In this document: one piece after another, positions 18,033 to 26,402 of the stretch
Numbering within the stretch: position 1 is the first letter of the stretch
Layout: each line of letters begins with the position of its first letter
Assembly (NCBI RefSeq): GCF_027107535.1
Contig: NZ_CP114283.1
Span: 3,162,001 to 3,226,000, forward strand
Reading direction: 5' to 3'
Length of the DNA: 64,000 bases
Source: Streptomyces aurantiacus
GTDB taxonomy: Bacteria > Actinomycetota > Actinomycetes > Streptomycetales > Streptomycetaceae
The notes under the pieces: generated by a model
Seen by the model: the letters and a program-made list of their open reading frames with translations, nothing else
What the model was told of the DNA's origin: nothing
Databases searched by the model: none
Made by a program: the position numbers and the translations under genes

Positions 18033-18752
18033 TCAGCCGCCGGTCCGCTCCGCCGCAAATGCCTCCGCGTCCCACGTGCCCCACAGACGCGGTGCCAGCC
18101 AACTGCCCGCGCTCGCGCGGAAGACGGAGGCGGGAAGCCGCCCGGCGCCCCCGGGCAGGGCGCCCAGCAGAGGCGCCCCCGCCACCACGGGAAGATCGGC
18201 CAGATTGCAACGCGACGCGAGATCGGGCTCGTCCGGCCAGCTGCCCACGACGACGCCGAGCAGGTCGAGCCGACGGAACCGCAGTTCGCGGGCGGTCAGC
18301 TCCGTCGTGTTGAGCGTGCCGAGCCCGGCCGAGGCCACCACCAGCACCGGCGCGTCCAGCAGCCGCGCGGCGTCCGCGAGCGTGCCGCCCTCGTCGTCGA
18401 ACCGTACGAGCAGCCCGCCCGCCCCCTCGACCAGCACGAGATCGTGCGCCGCGGCCAGCTTGCCCGCGGCCTCCGCCACCTCCTGCGGCCGCACCGGCGC
18501 GAGACCGGACCGCCGGGCCGCCGTGGCGGGCGCCAACGGCTCGGGATATCGGGCGAGTTCGACGGACGTCACCGCGCCCGCGAGCCGTGCCACCTCGTCG
18601 GCGTCCCCGCGCTCACCCGGCACCACACCCGTCTGCGCGGGCTTGAGCACGGCCACCGACAGGCCGGCCGCGACGGCCGCCGCGGCGACGGCGGCGGTCG
18701 TGACGGTCTTGCCGACCTCCGTACCCGTTCCCGTGATCACCAGCACCGTCAT
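18033..18752 (-). CDS. bioD: dethiobiotin synthetase
   Basis: This enzyme closes the ureido ring of DAPA with CO2 and ATP, giving dethiobiotin. At 239 residues it has full family length. Seen are the P-loop-like ITGTGTEVGKTVTTAAV (about residues 6-22), AVLKPAQTG (about 39-47), the LVLVEGAGGLLVRF block (about 107-120) and VLVVASAGLGTLNTTELTARELR (about 137-160). Its ATG starts one base after the bioA stop, so it is the last gene of bioB-bioA-bioD. Confidence 0.96.
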   Translation of the reverse strand: MTVLVITGTGTEVGKTVTTAAVAAAAVAAGLSVAVLKPAQTGVVPGERGDADEVARLAGAVTSVELARYPEPLAPATAARRSGLAPVRPQEVAEAAGKLAAAHDLVLVEGAGGLLVRFDDEGGTLADAARLLDAPVLVVASAGLGTLNTTELTARELRFRRLDLLGVVVGSWPDEPDLASRCNLADLPVVAGAPLLGALPGGAGRLPASVFRASAGSWLAPRLWGTWDAEAFAAERTGG

Positions 18753-18753
18753 G

Positions 18754-20058
18754 TCAGCCCTCCCGCGCCGCCGCGCACACGGCCGCCGTGATCCGCGCCA
18801 GGTCGGCGTCCCCGGTGACGTACGGCGGCATCGTGTAGACGAGGTCCCTGAACGGCCGCAGCCACACGCCCTCGCGCACCGCCGCCCGGGTCGCGGTCGC
18901 CATGGCCGCCTCGTCAAGGGCATGGTCCAGTTGTACGACCCCGATGGCCCCGAGCACGCGTACGTCCCTGACGCCCGGCAGCTCCGCCGCCGGAGCCAGC
19001 CCGTCCCGCAGGCCCGCCTCGATGCGTTTGACCTCGGTCTGCCAGTCCTGGCCGAGCAGGAGGTCGATCGAGGCACAGGCCACCGCGGCGGCGAGCGGAT
19101 TGCCCATGAAGGTCGGACCGTGGGCGAGGACCGGCACCTCGCCCCGCGAGATGCCCTCCGCCACCCGCGAGGTGCACAGCGTGGCCGCCATCGTCATGTA
19201 TCCGCCGGTCAGCGCCTTGCCCACACACATCACATCGGGCGTCACACCCGCGTGCCCGGCCGCGAACAAAGTCCCCGTACGTCCGAAGCCCGTGGCGATC
19301 TCGTCGAACACGAGCAGCACGTCGTGGGCGTCGCACGCCTCGCGCAGCACCCTCAGATACGCGGGTGAGTGGAACCGCATCCCGCCCGCACCCTGCACCA
19401 CGGGCTCCACGATCACGGCGGCCAGCTCGTGCGCGTGCCGCTCGATCAGCGCACGCAGATGGTCGGCGTACGACTCCTCGTACGCGGCCGGCGGTGCGTC
19501 CGCGAACACCTGGCGCTGGAGCACGCCCTGCCACAGCTCGTGCATCCCGCCCTCGGGATCGCACACCGACATCGGCTGCCAGGTGTCCCCGTGATAGCCG
19601 CCGCGCCAGGTCAGCAGGCGCTGCTTGCCCGGCCGCCCGAGCGAACGCCAGTGCTGGAGGCACATCTTGACCGCGACCTCGACGGACACCGATCCGGAGT
19701 CGGCCAGGAAGACATGCTCCAGTCCTTCGGGGGACATGTCGACAAGACGCTTCGCCAGCCGTACGGCGGGCTCGTGGGTGAGCCCGCCGAACATCACATG
19801 GCTCATCCGCCCGAGCTGGTCGCGGGCCGCCTCGTTGAGCGCCGGGTGGTTGTAGCCGTGGATCGCCGACCACCAGGAGGACATGCCGTCGATCAGCTCG
19901 TCCCGGGCGCCGGCCAGCCGCAGCCGCACCCCGCTCGCCGACTCCACGACAAGGGGTTCCTGCCGGCCGGGCATGGGCCCGTAGGGATGCCAGACGTGCC
20001 GCCGGTCGAGCTCCAGGAGTTCGGGCACGGAGAGGCCCAGGACGTGCGGGTCAGGCAT
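18754..20058 (-). CDS. bioA: adenosylmethionine-8-amino-7-oxononanoate transaminase
   Basis: A PLP class-III aminotransferase that converts KAPA to DAPA using SAM as amino donor; 434 residues. Seen are [15 protein letters not shown] at the N-terminus, [19 protein letters not shown] (about 57-75), the PLP phosphate-site [51 protein letters not shown], and the Schiff-base Lys in [11 protein letters not shown] (near residue 274). The ATG at 20058 overlaps the bioB stop by eight bases, which gives translational coupling. A start eight codons upstream is possible but lies inside bioB. Confidence 0.96.
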   Translation of the reverse strand: MPDPHVLGLSVPELLELDRRHVWHPYGPMPGRQEPLVVESASGVRLRLAGARDELIDGMSSWWSAIHGYNHPALNEAARDQLGRMSHVMFGGLTHEPAVRLAKRLVDMSPEGLEHVFLADSGSVSVEVAVKMCLQHWRSLGRPGKQRLLTWRGGYHGDTWQPMSVCDPEGGMHELWQGVLQRQVFADAPPAAYEESYADHLRALIERHAHELAAVIVEPVVQGAGGMRFHSPAYLRVLREACDAHDVLLVFDEIATGFGRTGTLFAAGHAGVTPDVMCVGKALTGGYMTMAATLCTSRVAEGISRGEVPVLAHGPTFMGNPLAAAVACASIDLLLGQDWQTEVKRIEAGLRDGLAPAAELPGVRDVRVLGAIGVVQLDHALDEAAMATATRAAVREGVWLRPFRDLVYTMPPYVTGDADLARITAAVCAAAREG

Positions 20059-21277
20059 TGGGGGCGAGATCCGTTCCGGCACCGCGGCGGCGTACCGCGA
20101 CCAGGTCCGTACGGGCCTCGGCGGGAACCCGCGTGCCTGCCGGGGCCGGCTCGGCGGCGGCCGGACCGCAGGGGCCGCATCCGCCGCCCTCGTGCGAGCC
20201 GCAGCCCGCGTCCGCCTCCGCGTGCGAGCCGCATCCGGCCTCGGCGCGGGAACCGCACCCCGCGCCCGCCGCGGCCCGGTGCTCCGGGAGCGTCACCTCG
20301 CCGGCGCCCTCCACCTCGAACCCGGCGTCCGCGATCATGTCCAGGTCCGCCCTGCCCGCCTGTCCCTCGCTCGTCAGGTAGTCACCGAGGAAGATCGAGT
20401 TGGCGAGGTGCAGGGCGAGGGGCTGCATCGTACGGAGATGCACCTCGCGGCCGCCCGCGATCCGCACCTCGGCGTCCGGGCAGACGAAGCGGACCATCGC
20501 GAGAATGCGCAGACAGCGCTGCGGGGTGAGGTTCCACTCCTTGGCGAGCGGGGTGCCCTCGAACGGGATCAGGAAGTTGACCGGGACCGAGTCCGGGTCG
20601 AGCTCCCGCAGGGCGTACACGACGTCGACGAGGTCCTCGTCGCTCTCGCCCATGCCCGCGATCAGCCCGGAACAGGCGGACAGACCCGCGGCATGCGCCT
20701 TCTGGACCGTGTCCACGCGGTCGGCGTACGTGTGGGTGGTGGTGATCGCCTCGTACGTCCCCTCGGACGTGTTGAGGTTGTGGTTGTAGGCGTCGGCGCC
20801 CGCCTCGCGCAGCCGCTCGGCCTGGCCGTCCGACAGGAGCCCGAGGCAGGCGCACACCTCCACGCCGTCGTGCCGGTCCTTGATCGCCTTGATGGTGTCC
20901 GAGACCCGGTCGACGTCCCGGTCGGTGGGACCGCGTCCGCTCGCCACCAGACAGACCCGCTTGGCGCCGCCCGCGAGCCCGGCGGCCGCGGCCTCGGAAG
21001 CCTGGTCGGGCTTGAGCCAGGTGTACTTGAGGATCCCGGCCTTGGAACCGAGCCGCTGCGAGCAGTACGAGCAGTCCTCGGGGCACAGGCCCGACTTCAG
21101 GTTGACGAGGTAGTTGAGTTTCACCCGCCGGCCGAACCACTGCCGGCGTACCTTGCCGGCCGCGGCCACCACATCGAGGAGTTCGTCGTCGGAGGTGGCC
21201 AGCACGGCCAGCGCCTCGTCGCGGGTCGGCAGCTCGCGCCGAAGCCCCTTGTCCACCAGCGTGTTCAGCAGGTCCAT
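20051..21277 (-). CDS. bioB: biotin synthase with Cys-rich C-terminal extension
   Basis: A radical-SAM enzyme that inserts sulfur into dethiobiotin. The CxxxCxxC cluster motif is CPEDCSYC (Cys65, 69, 72), followed by the TIM-barrel residues [34 protein letters not shown] and the [2Fe-2S] region [14 protein letters not shown]. The protein is 408 residues, about 70 longer than typical BioB. The extra tail (about 338-408) holds five Cys in GCGS/GCGPCGP repeats with His and Glu. It could be a fused iron-sulfur or metal-handling appendage. It is the first gene of bioB-bioA-bioD. Confidence 0.96.
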   Translation of the reverse strand: MDLLNTLVDKGLRRELPTRDEALAVLATSDDELLDVVAAAGKVRRQWFGRRVKLNYLVNLKSGLCPEDCSYCSQRLGSKAGILKYTWLKPDQASEAAAAGLAGGAKRVCLVASGRGPTDRDVDRVSDTIKAIKDRHDGVEVCACLGLLSDGQAERLREAGADAYNHNLNTSEGTYEAITTTHTYADRVDTVQKAHAAGLSACSGLIAGMGESDEDLVDVVYALRELDPDSVPVNFLIPFEGTPLAKEWNLTPQRCLRILAMVRFVCPDAEVRIAGGREVHLRTMQPLALHLANSIFLGDYLTSEGQAGRADLDMIADAGFEVEGAGEVTLPEHRAAAGAGCGSRAEAGCGSHAEADAGCGSHEGGGCGPCGPAAAEPAPAGTRVPAEARTDLVAVRRRGAGTDLAPNA

Positions 21278-21346
21278 GAGGTCCGATCCTGGCCTATCCG
21301 ACCGCACCGGGCCAAGGAGGGACCGGACAACAGAGACGGTTCGAGG

Positions 21347-21362
21347 TGTGGGTATTGCCACA
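21347..21362. promoter_or_regulatory. inverted repeat between bioB and bioF
   Basis: TGTGG-N6-CCACA lies in the 218-base region between the divergent bioB and bioF genes, about 70 bases from the bioB ATG. It could be an operator shared by both transcripts. It does not match a biotin-repressor consensus that I can recall, and short 5-bp arms may occur by chance. Confidence 0.25.
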
Positions 21363-21495
21363 TCATGGCCCGCTGGTGGTCCGGCTAGGGTCTGTGCGTT
21401 GCCTACAAAAGGCCGTGGGGGCCGCCGGGCGGAACGTCATGTGCCGGCACTCCATGCAACACCCGCACACCCGCACCTGATGGCCCGGAGGACAC

Positions 21496-22632
21496 ATGGC
21501 GCGATCGCCGTTCGAGTGGATCGACGAGCAGGCGAGGGCGCGCCACCGGGCCGGACTGGTCCGCACCCTGCGTCCGCGCCCCGCCGACTCCGCGCTGCTC
21601 GACCTCGCGGGGAACGACTATCTGGGCCTGGCCCGGCACCCCGAGGTCACGGAGGCCGCCGCCCGGGCCGCCCGCACGTGGGGCGGCGGCGCCACCGGCT
21701 CCCGGCTCGTCAGCGGCTCCACGGAACTACACACGGAACTCGAACGCGAGCTGGCCGGATTCTGCGGCTTCGAGTCCGCCCTCGTCTTCTCCTCGGGGTA
21801 CGCGGCCAACCTCGCCGCCGTCACCGCGCTGGCGCCGCACGGCTCCCTCATCGTCTCCGACGCCGGCAACCACGCCTCGCTGATCGACGGCTGCCGTCTC
21901 GCGCGCGGCACCACCCAGGTCGTCGCCCACGCGGACCCCGAGGCGGTACGCAAGGCGCTGGACACGCATGCCGGGCCCGCGATCGTCGTCTCCGACACGG
22001 TCTTCTCGGTGGACGGCGACGCGGCCCCGCTGGCGGGCCTGGCCGCCGCCTGCCGGGCATCCGGCGCGGCCCTGGTCATGGACGACGCGCACGGTCTGGG
22101 CGTCCTCGGCGACGGCGGCCGGGGTGCCGCACGGGCGGCGGGACTCGCGGGTGCGCCCGACGTCGTCACGACCGTCACGCTGTCGAAGTCGCTCGGCAGC
22201 CAGGGTGGTGCCGTCCTCGGACCGGCCCACGTCATCGACCACCTGGTGAACGCGGCCCGCACCTTCATCTTCGACACCGGTCTGGCCCCCGCCGCGGCGG
22301 GCGCGGCCCTGGCGGCCCTGCGTCTGCTGCGCCGGGAGCCGGAACGGGCCGCCCGCGCGCGTGCGGTGGCGACGGCTCTGTACGAACGGCTGACGGCCGA
22401 GGGACTCGAAGCCGTACGGCCGGACGCCGCGGTCGTCTCCGTGCGCGCTCCCTCCCCGGAGCAGGCGGTCCGCTGGGCCGCGGACTGCCGTGCTGCGGGA
22501 CTGGCCGTCGGCTGTTTCCGTCCCCCGTCGGTACCGGACGGCATCTCACGGCTGCGGCTCACCGCCCGCGCGGACCTCACCGACGGACAGCTCGACCAGG
22601 CCGTGCGCGTGATCATCGAAGCGCGGCGATAA
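21496..22632 (+). CDS. bioF: 8-amino-7-oxononanoate synthase
   Basis: A PLP enzyme of the alpha-oxoamine synthase family that condenses pimeloyl-ACP/CoA with alanine in the first biotin-ring step; 378 residues. Seen are LLDLAGNDYLGLARHP (about residues 33-48), GGGATGSRLVSGSTELHTELE, SSGYAANLAAVTAL, NHASLIDGCRL, the PLP Asp in VMDDAHGLGVLGDGGRG, and the Schiff-base Lys in TVTLSKSLGSQGGAVLG (near residue 235). It is divergent from bioB. Its 3' end overlaps the convergent DUF397 gene by 20 bases. GGAGGA upstream of the ATG supports the start. Confidence 0.96.
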   Translation: MARSPFEWIDEQARARHRAGLVRTLRPRPADSALLDLAGNDYLGLARHPEVTEAAARAARTWGGGATGSRLVSGSTELHTELERELAGFCGFESALVFSSGYAANLAAVTALAPHGSLIVSDAGNHASLIDGCRLARGTTQVVAHADPEAVRKALDTHAGPAIVVSDTVFSVDGDAAPLAGLAAACRASGAALVMDDAHGLGVLGDGGRGAARAAGLAGAPDVVTTVTLSKSLGSQGGAVLGPAHVIDHLVNAARTFIFDTGLAPAAAGAALAALRLLRREPERAARARAVATALYERLTAEGLEAVRPDAAVVSVRAPSPEQAVRWAADCRAAGLAVGCFRPPSVPDGISRLRLTARADLTDGQLDQAVRVIIEARR

Positions 22633-22837
22633 AGCCCTCCCAGGCGGCGGGGGCGAAGAGCAGGGCGGGGCCCGGCGTGTTCTTGGAGTCCCGTACCGCG
22701 AGCAGACCGGCCCACGGGCCGGAGCCGGGACGGGCTGTCTCGACGCAGTTGTTCATTCCCGTGCTGCGGCTGCTGCGCTGCCACCGCACACCGTGCAGAT
22801 GAGTGCTGGAAGGTACGTACCGAGGCATGGCGGGCAT
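22613..22837 (-). CDS. DUF397 protein
   Basis: A 74-residue protein with the DUF397 pattern: WQRSSRSTGMNNCVETA near residue 20-36, then LLAVRDSKNTPGPALLFAPAAWEGFIAALR at the end. Such genes accompany XRE/DUF5753 regulators in actinobacteria, as here, where the regulator ends nine bases upstream. They are often grouped with anti-sigma-like HATPase genes (one lies divergently nearby). The molecular role is unknown; toxin-antitoxin-like and developmental roles have been proposed for related pairs. Confidence 0.88.
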   Translation of the reverse strand: MPAMPRYVPSSTHLHGVRWQRSSRSTGMNNCVETARPGSGPWAGLLAVRDSKNTPGPALLFAPAAWEGFIAALR

Positions 22838-22846
22838 GGTGCCTCC

Positions 22847-23704
22847 TTATGCGCCGTCAGCTACACCGGCGATGAAATCCAACGTGTCCTCGGGCGAAAG
22901 GGCGTGGACCTGAAGGGAGTCGAAGGCCTCGCTGTAGGCCTGGAGGTCTTCTTTCCGTTCGAGGTAGAGGCTACTCGTCAAGTGGTCGAGAACAACCACA
23001 TCCAGATCAGATTTGCTCGGAAACGAAAAAATAACGAAGGGCCCGGTGACTCCGATGTGGGCCCCAACTCCGAACGGCAGCACCTGAATCCGCACGTGGG
23101 GGAGTTGCGCGGCCTCGCGGAGCCGCTCCAACTGCTGTGCCATGACCTCCGGTCCGCCCACCGTTCGCCGGAGCACCGCCTCGTCGAGGACGGCGCTCAG
23201 CCGGAGCGGTGGATTCGAACGCAGGACGTCCTGGCGTGCGAGGCGCACCTCCACCAGGGCGTCGACCTTGCTGTCGGGCGCCCCGTCCACGGCGGCGCGC
23301 GTCACCTCACGGGCGTACTCCGGTGTCTGCAGGAGCCCCGGCACGACGGAGTTCTCCAGCGTGCGCATCACGCCGGCCTGCGACTCCAGACTGATGAAGT
23401 CGCTGTAGGTGGACGGCAGAAGCCCCCGGTAGGCCCGCCACCAGTGCTGCCGGCCGTCGTCGTCAGAGCCCGCCAGTGCGACGAGCAACTCGTGCAGTTC
23501 CACGTCCCGGACGTCGTACGCGTCCAGGAGCAGCCGTACGTCCGCGGGCTTGACCCCGCTGCGGCCGGTCTCGATCCGGCTCACCTTCGACTGGTGCCAG
23601 CCGACGAGCCGGGCCGCCTCACCGCTCGTGAGGCCCGCAAGGGCACGCAGGGCGCGCAGTTCGGCGCCGAGTTTCCGTCGGCGCACCGCGGGACCGTACT
23701 GCAT
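22847..23704 (-). CDS. XRE-family regulator with DUF5753 domain
   Basis: A 285-residue protein. An N-terminal HTH_31/XRE domain (about 8-65) contains LGAELRALRALAGLTSGEAARLVGWHQSKVSRIETGRSGV. A DUF5753 domain (about 100-275) carries the hallmark ENSVVPGLLQTPEYAREV and a FVIFSFPSKSDLDVVVLDHLTSSLYLE section. Its partner DUF397 gene follows directly. It is probably an autoregulated DNA-binding protein. The ATG at 23704 has a GGAGACGGCC leader. Confidence 0.93.
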   Translation of the reverse strand: MQYGPAVRRRKLGAELRALRALAGLTSGEAARLVGWHQSKVSRIETGRSGVKPADVRLLLDAYDVRDVELHELLVALAGSDDDGRQHWWRAYRGLLPSTYSDFISLESQAGVMRTLENSVVPGLLQTPEYAREVTRAAVDGAPDSKVDALVEVRLARQDVLRSNPPLRLSAVLDEAVLRRTVGGPEVMAQQLERLREAAQLPHVRIQVLPFGVGAHIGVTGPFVIFSFPSKSDLDVVVLDHLTSSLYLERKEDLQAYSEAFDSLQVHALSPEDTLDFIAGVADGA

Positions 23705-23827
23705 GGCCGTCTCCTTCCGACCGTCGCGCCGACGCTATGACGTCCGGCATCACGCCGACGGTAGAGGACGAATCGGCGGCCCGCCCAAATACGGTCGGCG
23801 GTCGTAGAGTTCACCGCTTCGAGCGAC

Positions 23828-23843
23828 AGATATATGCATATCT
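23828..23843. promoter_or_regulatory. AT-rich inverted repeat in divergent intergenic region
   Basis: AGATAT-ATGC-ATATCT is an inverted repeat in the 263-base gap between the XRE regulator (124 bases away) and the HATPase gene (125 bases away). Its AT content stands out sharply from the surrounding DNA. It is a candidate operator or a -10 region for one of the two divergent genes. Nothing else was recognised in this gap. Confidence 0.4.
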
Positions 23844-23967
23844 TGGTGGATCGGCACCGTGAACGGCGAGGTAGTGGCACTCTGGCGCAAGCACCAGTCC
23901 GGGACCGTACTCGAATCAACCGCTTCGTGTCGGACTCCGGTCCCGTGGGGAAAGGGACGACGTCGCC

Positions 23968-24411
23968 ATGGCAGACCACCAGGAAGCATCCGTCACTCTG
24001 CCGAGCGATCCCGCCTCGGTCCACGCCGCCCGCACGTACGTCACCGACGTCCTGGCCGAATGGGGGCTTCCGTCCGGCTCGGAGGCCGCCGACACCGTCC
24101 GGCTCATCGTCTCCGAGCTCGCCACGAACGCCGTCCAGCACACGTTCGGGCAGTCACCCACCTTCACGGTGGACATCGCGCTCGACCGTGACGAACAACT
24201 GCGCATCGGCGTGACCGACAGCCACCCGCGCTTCCCCAAGCGACTGCCCGCGGCGGTCCAGCAGGACAACGGCCGCGGCATGGTGATCGTCCGCTGGCTC
24301 ACCGTCGAGTGCGGTGGCAAGCTCACGGTCCGGCCCACGAGGGAGGGCGGAAAGACGGTGTCGATCATGCTGCCCTGGACCGTTCCGGTGGCGCCGGTAC
24401 CGGCGGACTGA
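23968..24411 (+). CDS. ATP-binding protein, RsbW-like anti-sigma HATPase
   Basis: A 147-residue single HATPase_c domain of the RsbW/SpoIIAB-like type. The N-box is LIVSELATNAVQHTFG (about 47-62), the G1 box is LRIGVTDSHPRFPK (about 76-89, with DS for the usual DxG), and the G2-like segment is DNGRGMVIVRWLT (about 98-110). In Streptomyces many such small ATPases lie by DUF397/XRE genes and are thought to phosphorylate anti-sigma antagonists or bind sigma factors. No cognate sigma factor gene is visible here. Confidence 0.88.
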   Translation: MADHQEASVTLPSDPASVHAARTYVTDVLAEWGLPSGSEAADTVRLIVSELATNAVQHTFGQSPTFTVDIALDRDEQLRIGVTDSHPRFPKRLPAAVQQDNGRGMVIVRWLTVECGGKLTVRPTREGGKTVSIMLPWTVPVAPVPAD

Positions 24412-24447
24412 ACCTGTCCCCTCCGAAGCCGGGAACGCCGGCCTGAG

Positions 24448-24969
24448 CTACCCGTCCTCCGAGCCGTCCTCGTCCTTCCCGTTCGCGCCTTTGACGGTGG
24501 CGCGCTTCACCAGGTAGGGCATGACGGCCCACAGGCCGGTGCACACGAACAGAGTGGCCGAGCCCGCGGCGATACCCTCGGCCCGGTCCACCGCCACGTC
24601 CACGACGAGCAGGACGGAGCCGGACAGGGCGAGCGCGAGGGCGGCCATGCCGAGCTGCGCGAGATGCGACGACACGTGCACGACCTGAGGCTTGGCGCCC
24701 TGCTGGAAGAGCCGGCGGTGCAGTGCGGCGGGGGCAGTGAAGAGGGTCGCGGCCAGAACGGACAGCAGCAGCGTGGTGACGTACGTGGCGCGCTGCATCG
24801 CGTCGAGGGAGGGGAACCGCGGGGTGAAGGCGAGGGTCAGCAGGAAGGCGAAGAGGATCTGTACGCCGGTCTGCGTGACCCGCAGCTCCTGGAGGAGCTC
24901 GTTGAAGTTGCGGTCGGCGCGCTCGAGTCGGGTCTCGTTGCGCTCCTCGTGGTGGTGACGTTCGGCCAT
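24448..24969 (-). CDS. DUF6328 family membrane protein
   Basis: A 173-residue protein. A charged N-terminus (HHHEERNETRLERADRNFNELLQELR) precedes four hydrophobic segments near residues 38-56, 66-86, 105-128 and 138-155, followed by an acidic tail. The layout and the ELLQELRVTQTGVQILFAFLL motif fit the DUF6328 family of actinobacterial inner-membrane proteins of unknown function. The gene converges with the HATPase gene. Confidence 0.8.
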   Translation of the reverse strand: MAERHHHEERNETRLERADRNFNELLQELRVTQTGVQILFAFLLTLAFTPRFPSLDAMQRATYVTTLLLSVLAATLFTAPAALHRRLFQQGAKPQVVHVSSHLAQLGMAALALALSGSVLLVVDVAVDRAEGIAAGSATLFVCTGLWAVMPYLVKRATVKGANGKDEDGSEDG

Positions 24970-25018
24970 AGCTGAACAAGTAACCGTTCAGCCGCGAATA
25001 TCACGCCACGGCCCCTCA

Positions 25019-25052
25019 CGGGGTGGCAGCGGCGATCGCCGCTGCCACCCCG
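25019..25052 (-). terminator. 34-bp perfect palindrome, strong terminator
   Basis: A perfect 34-bp palindrome (17-bp arms, centre between 25035 and 25036) begins eight bases after the NlpC/P60 stop codon on the minus strand. In RNA it would fold into a stem of about 15 bp with a tetraloop, so it is very likely the terminator of the hydrolase transcript and it also insulates the next gene. Confidence 0.75.
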
Positions 25053-25060
25053 GGGGCAGG

Positions 25061-25534
25061 TCACCTCACCCGGCCGTACCAGACGCTCTTCGTCCAGATC
25101 TTCTGGAGCTTCACCACTTCCCCGGTCTTCGGGGAGTGCCAGATCCGTCCCTTCCCGGCGTAGATGCCGACGTGGTAGACGTTCCGGCCGGAGTGGAAGA
25201 AGACGAGGTCCCCCTGCTTACGCTTCGAAGCGGAGATGTGGTTCGTCTTGTTGTACTGCGCCGCGGCCGTTCGGGGCAGGCTCTTGCCCGCCTTCTTGAA
25301 CGAGTAGAGCGTCAGGCCGGAGCAGTCGAAGCGCTTGGGCCCCACCGCTCCGTACTTGTAAGGGGAGCCCTTCTTCGAGGCCGCCACCTGAAGTGCCTTC
25401 GTCGCGGGTGTGGCCGCTTCCGCACCGGACGCGAAGCCCGGGGCCACAATGCCGCCGCCGACAGCGGCGATGGTCAGAGCCGATGCGGTACCGGCCCTGG
25501 TGAACAGCGACGGGACACGATTGAGCGCAGTCAT
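25061..25534 (-). CDS. secreted NlpC/P60 (C40) peptidoglycan hydrolase
   Basis: A 157-residue extracellular cell-wall endopeptidase. An N-terminal signal (about residues 1-35, hydrophobic ASALTIAAVGGGIVAPGFA with an A-x-A site) leads to one NlpC/P60 domain. The catalytic Cys lies in FDCSGLTLYSFKKAG (about 76-90), the His in VYHVGIYAGKGRIWHSP (about 123-139), with QGDLVFFHSG between. No LysM or coiled-coil domain is present. Its mRNA begins with a ydaO-like leader, so synthesis is probably shut down when c-di-AMP is high, as known for other Streptomyces wall hydrolases. The stop is followed by a 34-bp palindrome. Confidence 0.93.
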   Translation of the reverse strand: MTALNRVPSLFTRAGTASALTIAAVGGGIVAPGFASGAEAATPATKALQVAASKKGSPYKYGAVGPKRFDCSGLTLYSFKKAGKSLPRTAAAQYNKTNHISASKRKQGDLVFFHSGRNVYHVGIYAGKGRIWHSPKTGEVVKLQKIWTKSVWYGRVR

Positions 25535-25540
25535 GCGCAA

Positions 25541-25668
25541 CCCTTCGTCAGCCGCCTGTGAAGGATGACCTGTCGGATTCGGGCTGGCGAAGTTGCCCGG
25601 CCGCTGCTGCGGCTTCACCCCAAGGGCTGCTCGGCCCGGTCATGGCGTGACCGTTCCGGCGACCCGTC
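25541..25668 (-). ncRNA. ydaO/yuaA-type c-di-AMP riboswitch
   Basis: The leader of the NlpC/P60 gene, read on the minus strand, has the conserved ydaO core in order: GGTCGCCGGAACGG, CCTTGGGGTGAAGCCGC, GGCCGGGCAACTTC and CCCGAATCCGACAGGTCATCC, then a closing GGCGGCTGACG. The 5' GGTCGCC and 3' GGCGGCT can pair to close the junction. The element ends about seven bases before the ATG. Such leaders upstream of wall hydrolase genes are established in Streptomyces, where the ligand c-di-AMP represses expression. Confidence 0.87.
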
Positions 25669-25714
25669 GTGCTTGGGTCCTCCACTCCTGCCGATCCACT
25701 TCTGTCGACCTGTC

Positions 25715-25772
25715 ATCCGGGCGGCGGCAGGACTCGGCGTCCGCCCGGATCGCCCCGCCGCTTGTGGCGGGG
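25715..25772 (-). promoter_or_regulatory. two stable hairpins upstream of the riboswitch
   Basis: ATCCGGGCGG and CCGCCCGGAT form a perfect 10-bp stem with a 16-nt loop (25715-25750). CCCCGCC and GGCGGGG form a second stem (25753-25772). They lie upstream of the ydaO element on the minus strand, either in the 5' part of the same transcript or before its promoter. Their role is unclear. Confidence 0.35.
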
Positions 25773-25784
25773 TCTTGTCGTCGG

Positions 25785-26086
25785 AAGGGATCTTGACGCA
25801 CTGATGTCCCAAAAGCCGAGCGGAATCGGCGATTTGTGGGCTTACTCACCACTCACCCGTTCGGGTGGACAGCCCTTTCCATTGAAGGCGTCGAGAGGGC
25901 GGGGGACCCCCGTACCAGCACCGGAACGGGTTGTTCCGCCCTGGTGGTGCGCGTGCTGCGCAAGTTCCGGGGGCCTGAAGAAGCAGCCCCGTCTACGCCA
26001 TCCGGGGGTACACCGTTTGGTCCGATTCAACCCTTGCCCGGACGCCTCGTCAGATGCCCGTGTGACGCCGGGCCGGTGGCTGTGCG
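25785..26086. other. intergenic stretch with no recognisable gene
   Basis: About 300 bases between the NlpC/P60 upstream region and the small gene after clpP. The short open frames here give low-complexity Pro/Arg-rich products with no family pattern. It probably carries the promoter of the NlpC/P60 transcript at its left end. I see no RNA gene. Confidence 0.4.
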
Positions 26087-26395
26087 TCAGGTGCCGGAGC
26101 CGGGCGGCAGGGCGACCCGGCCCGCCCGGCGCTCACCGTCCAGGACGCGCAGGGCCCGCGCCAGGGTCGGCGCGTGCACCTCGTGCTCGCCCCGCTGGTG
26201 CATCAGCGTCAGGGCGTCGCGCAGTGCGGTGGCCCTGCCGACCAGGGCCTGGGCCGCACGCAGTCCGCGGTAGGTGTCCCCGGAGTGTGCCGGGTTGATC
26301 CGGCCGAGCAGGTCGACCACCTCCAGGTAACGGTCGATCAGCTCGGCCTCGGCCCGGGTCAGCGCCGGCAGCGGGGGCAACTCGGGTGGGAGCAC
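26087..26395 (-). CDS. small hypothetical protein downstream of clpP
   Basis: A 102-residue helical protein. It starts MLPPELPPLPALTRAEAELIDRY, then has helices LEVVDLLGRINPAHSG and AAQALVGRATALRDALTLMHQRGE, and ends with ALRVLDGERRAGRV. The stop of clpP is seven bases upstream, so it is probably in the same operon. No domain is recognised. An adaptor or regulator of the protease is possible but purely contextual. Confidence 0.62.
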   Translation of the reverse strand: MLPPELPPLPALTRAEAELIDRYLEVVDLLGRINPAHSGDTYRGLRAAQALVGRATALRDALTLMHQRGEHEVHAPTLARALRVLDGERRAGRVALPPGSGT

Positions 26396-26402
26396 CGGCG
26401 GT

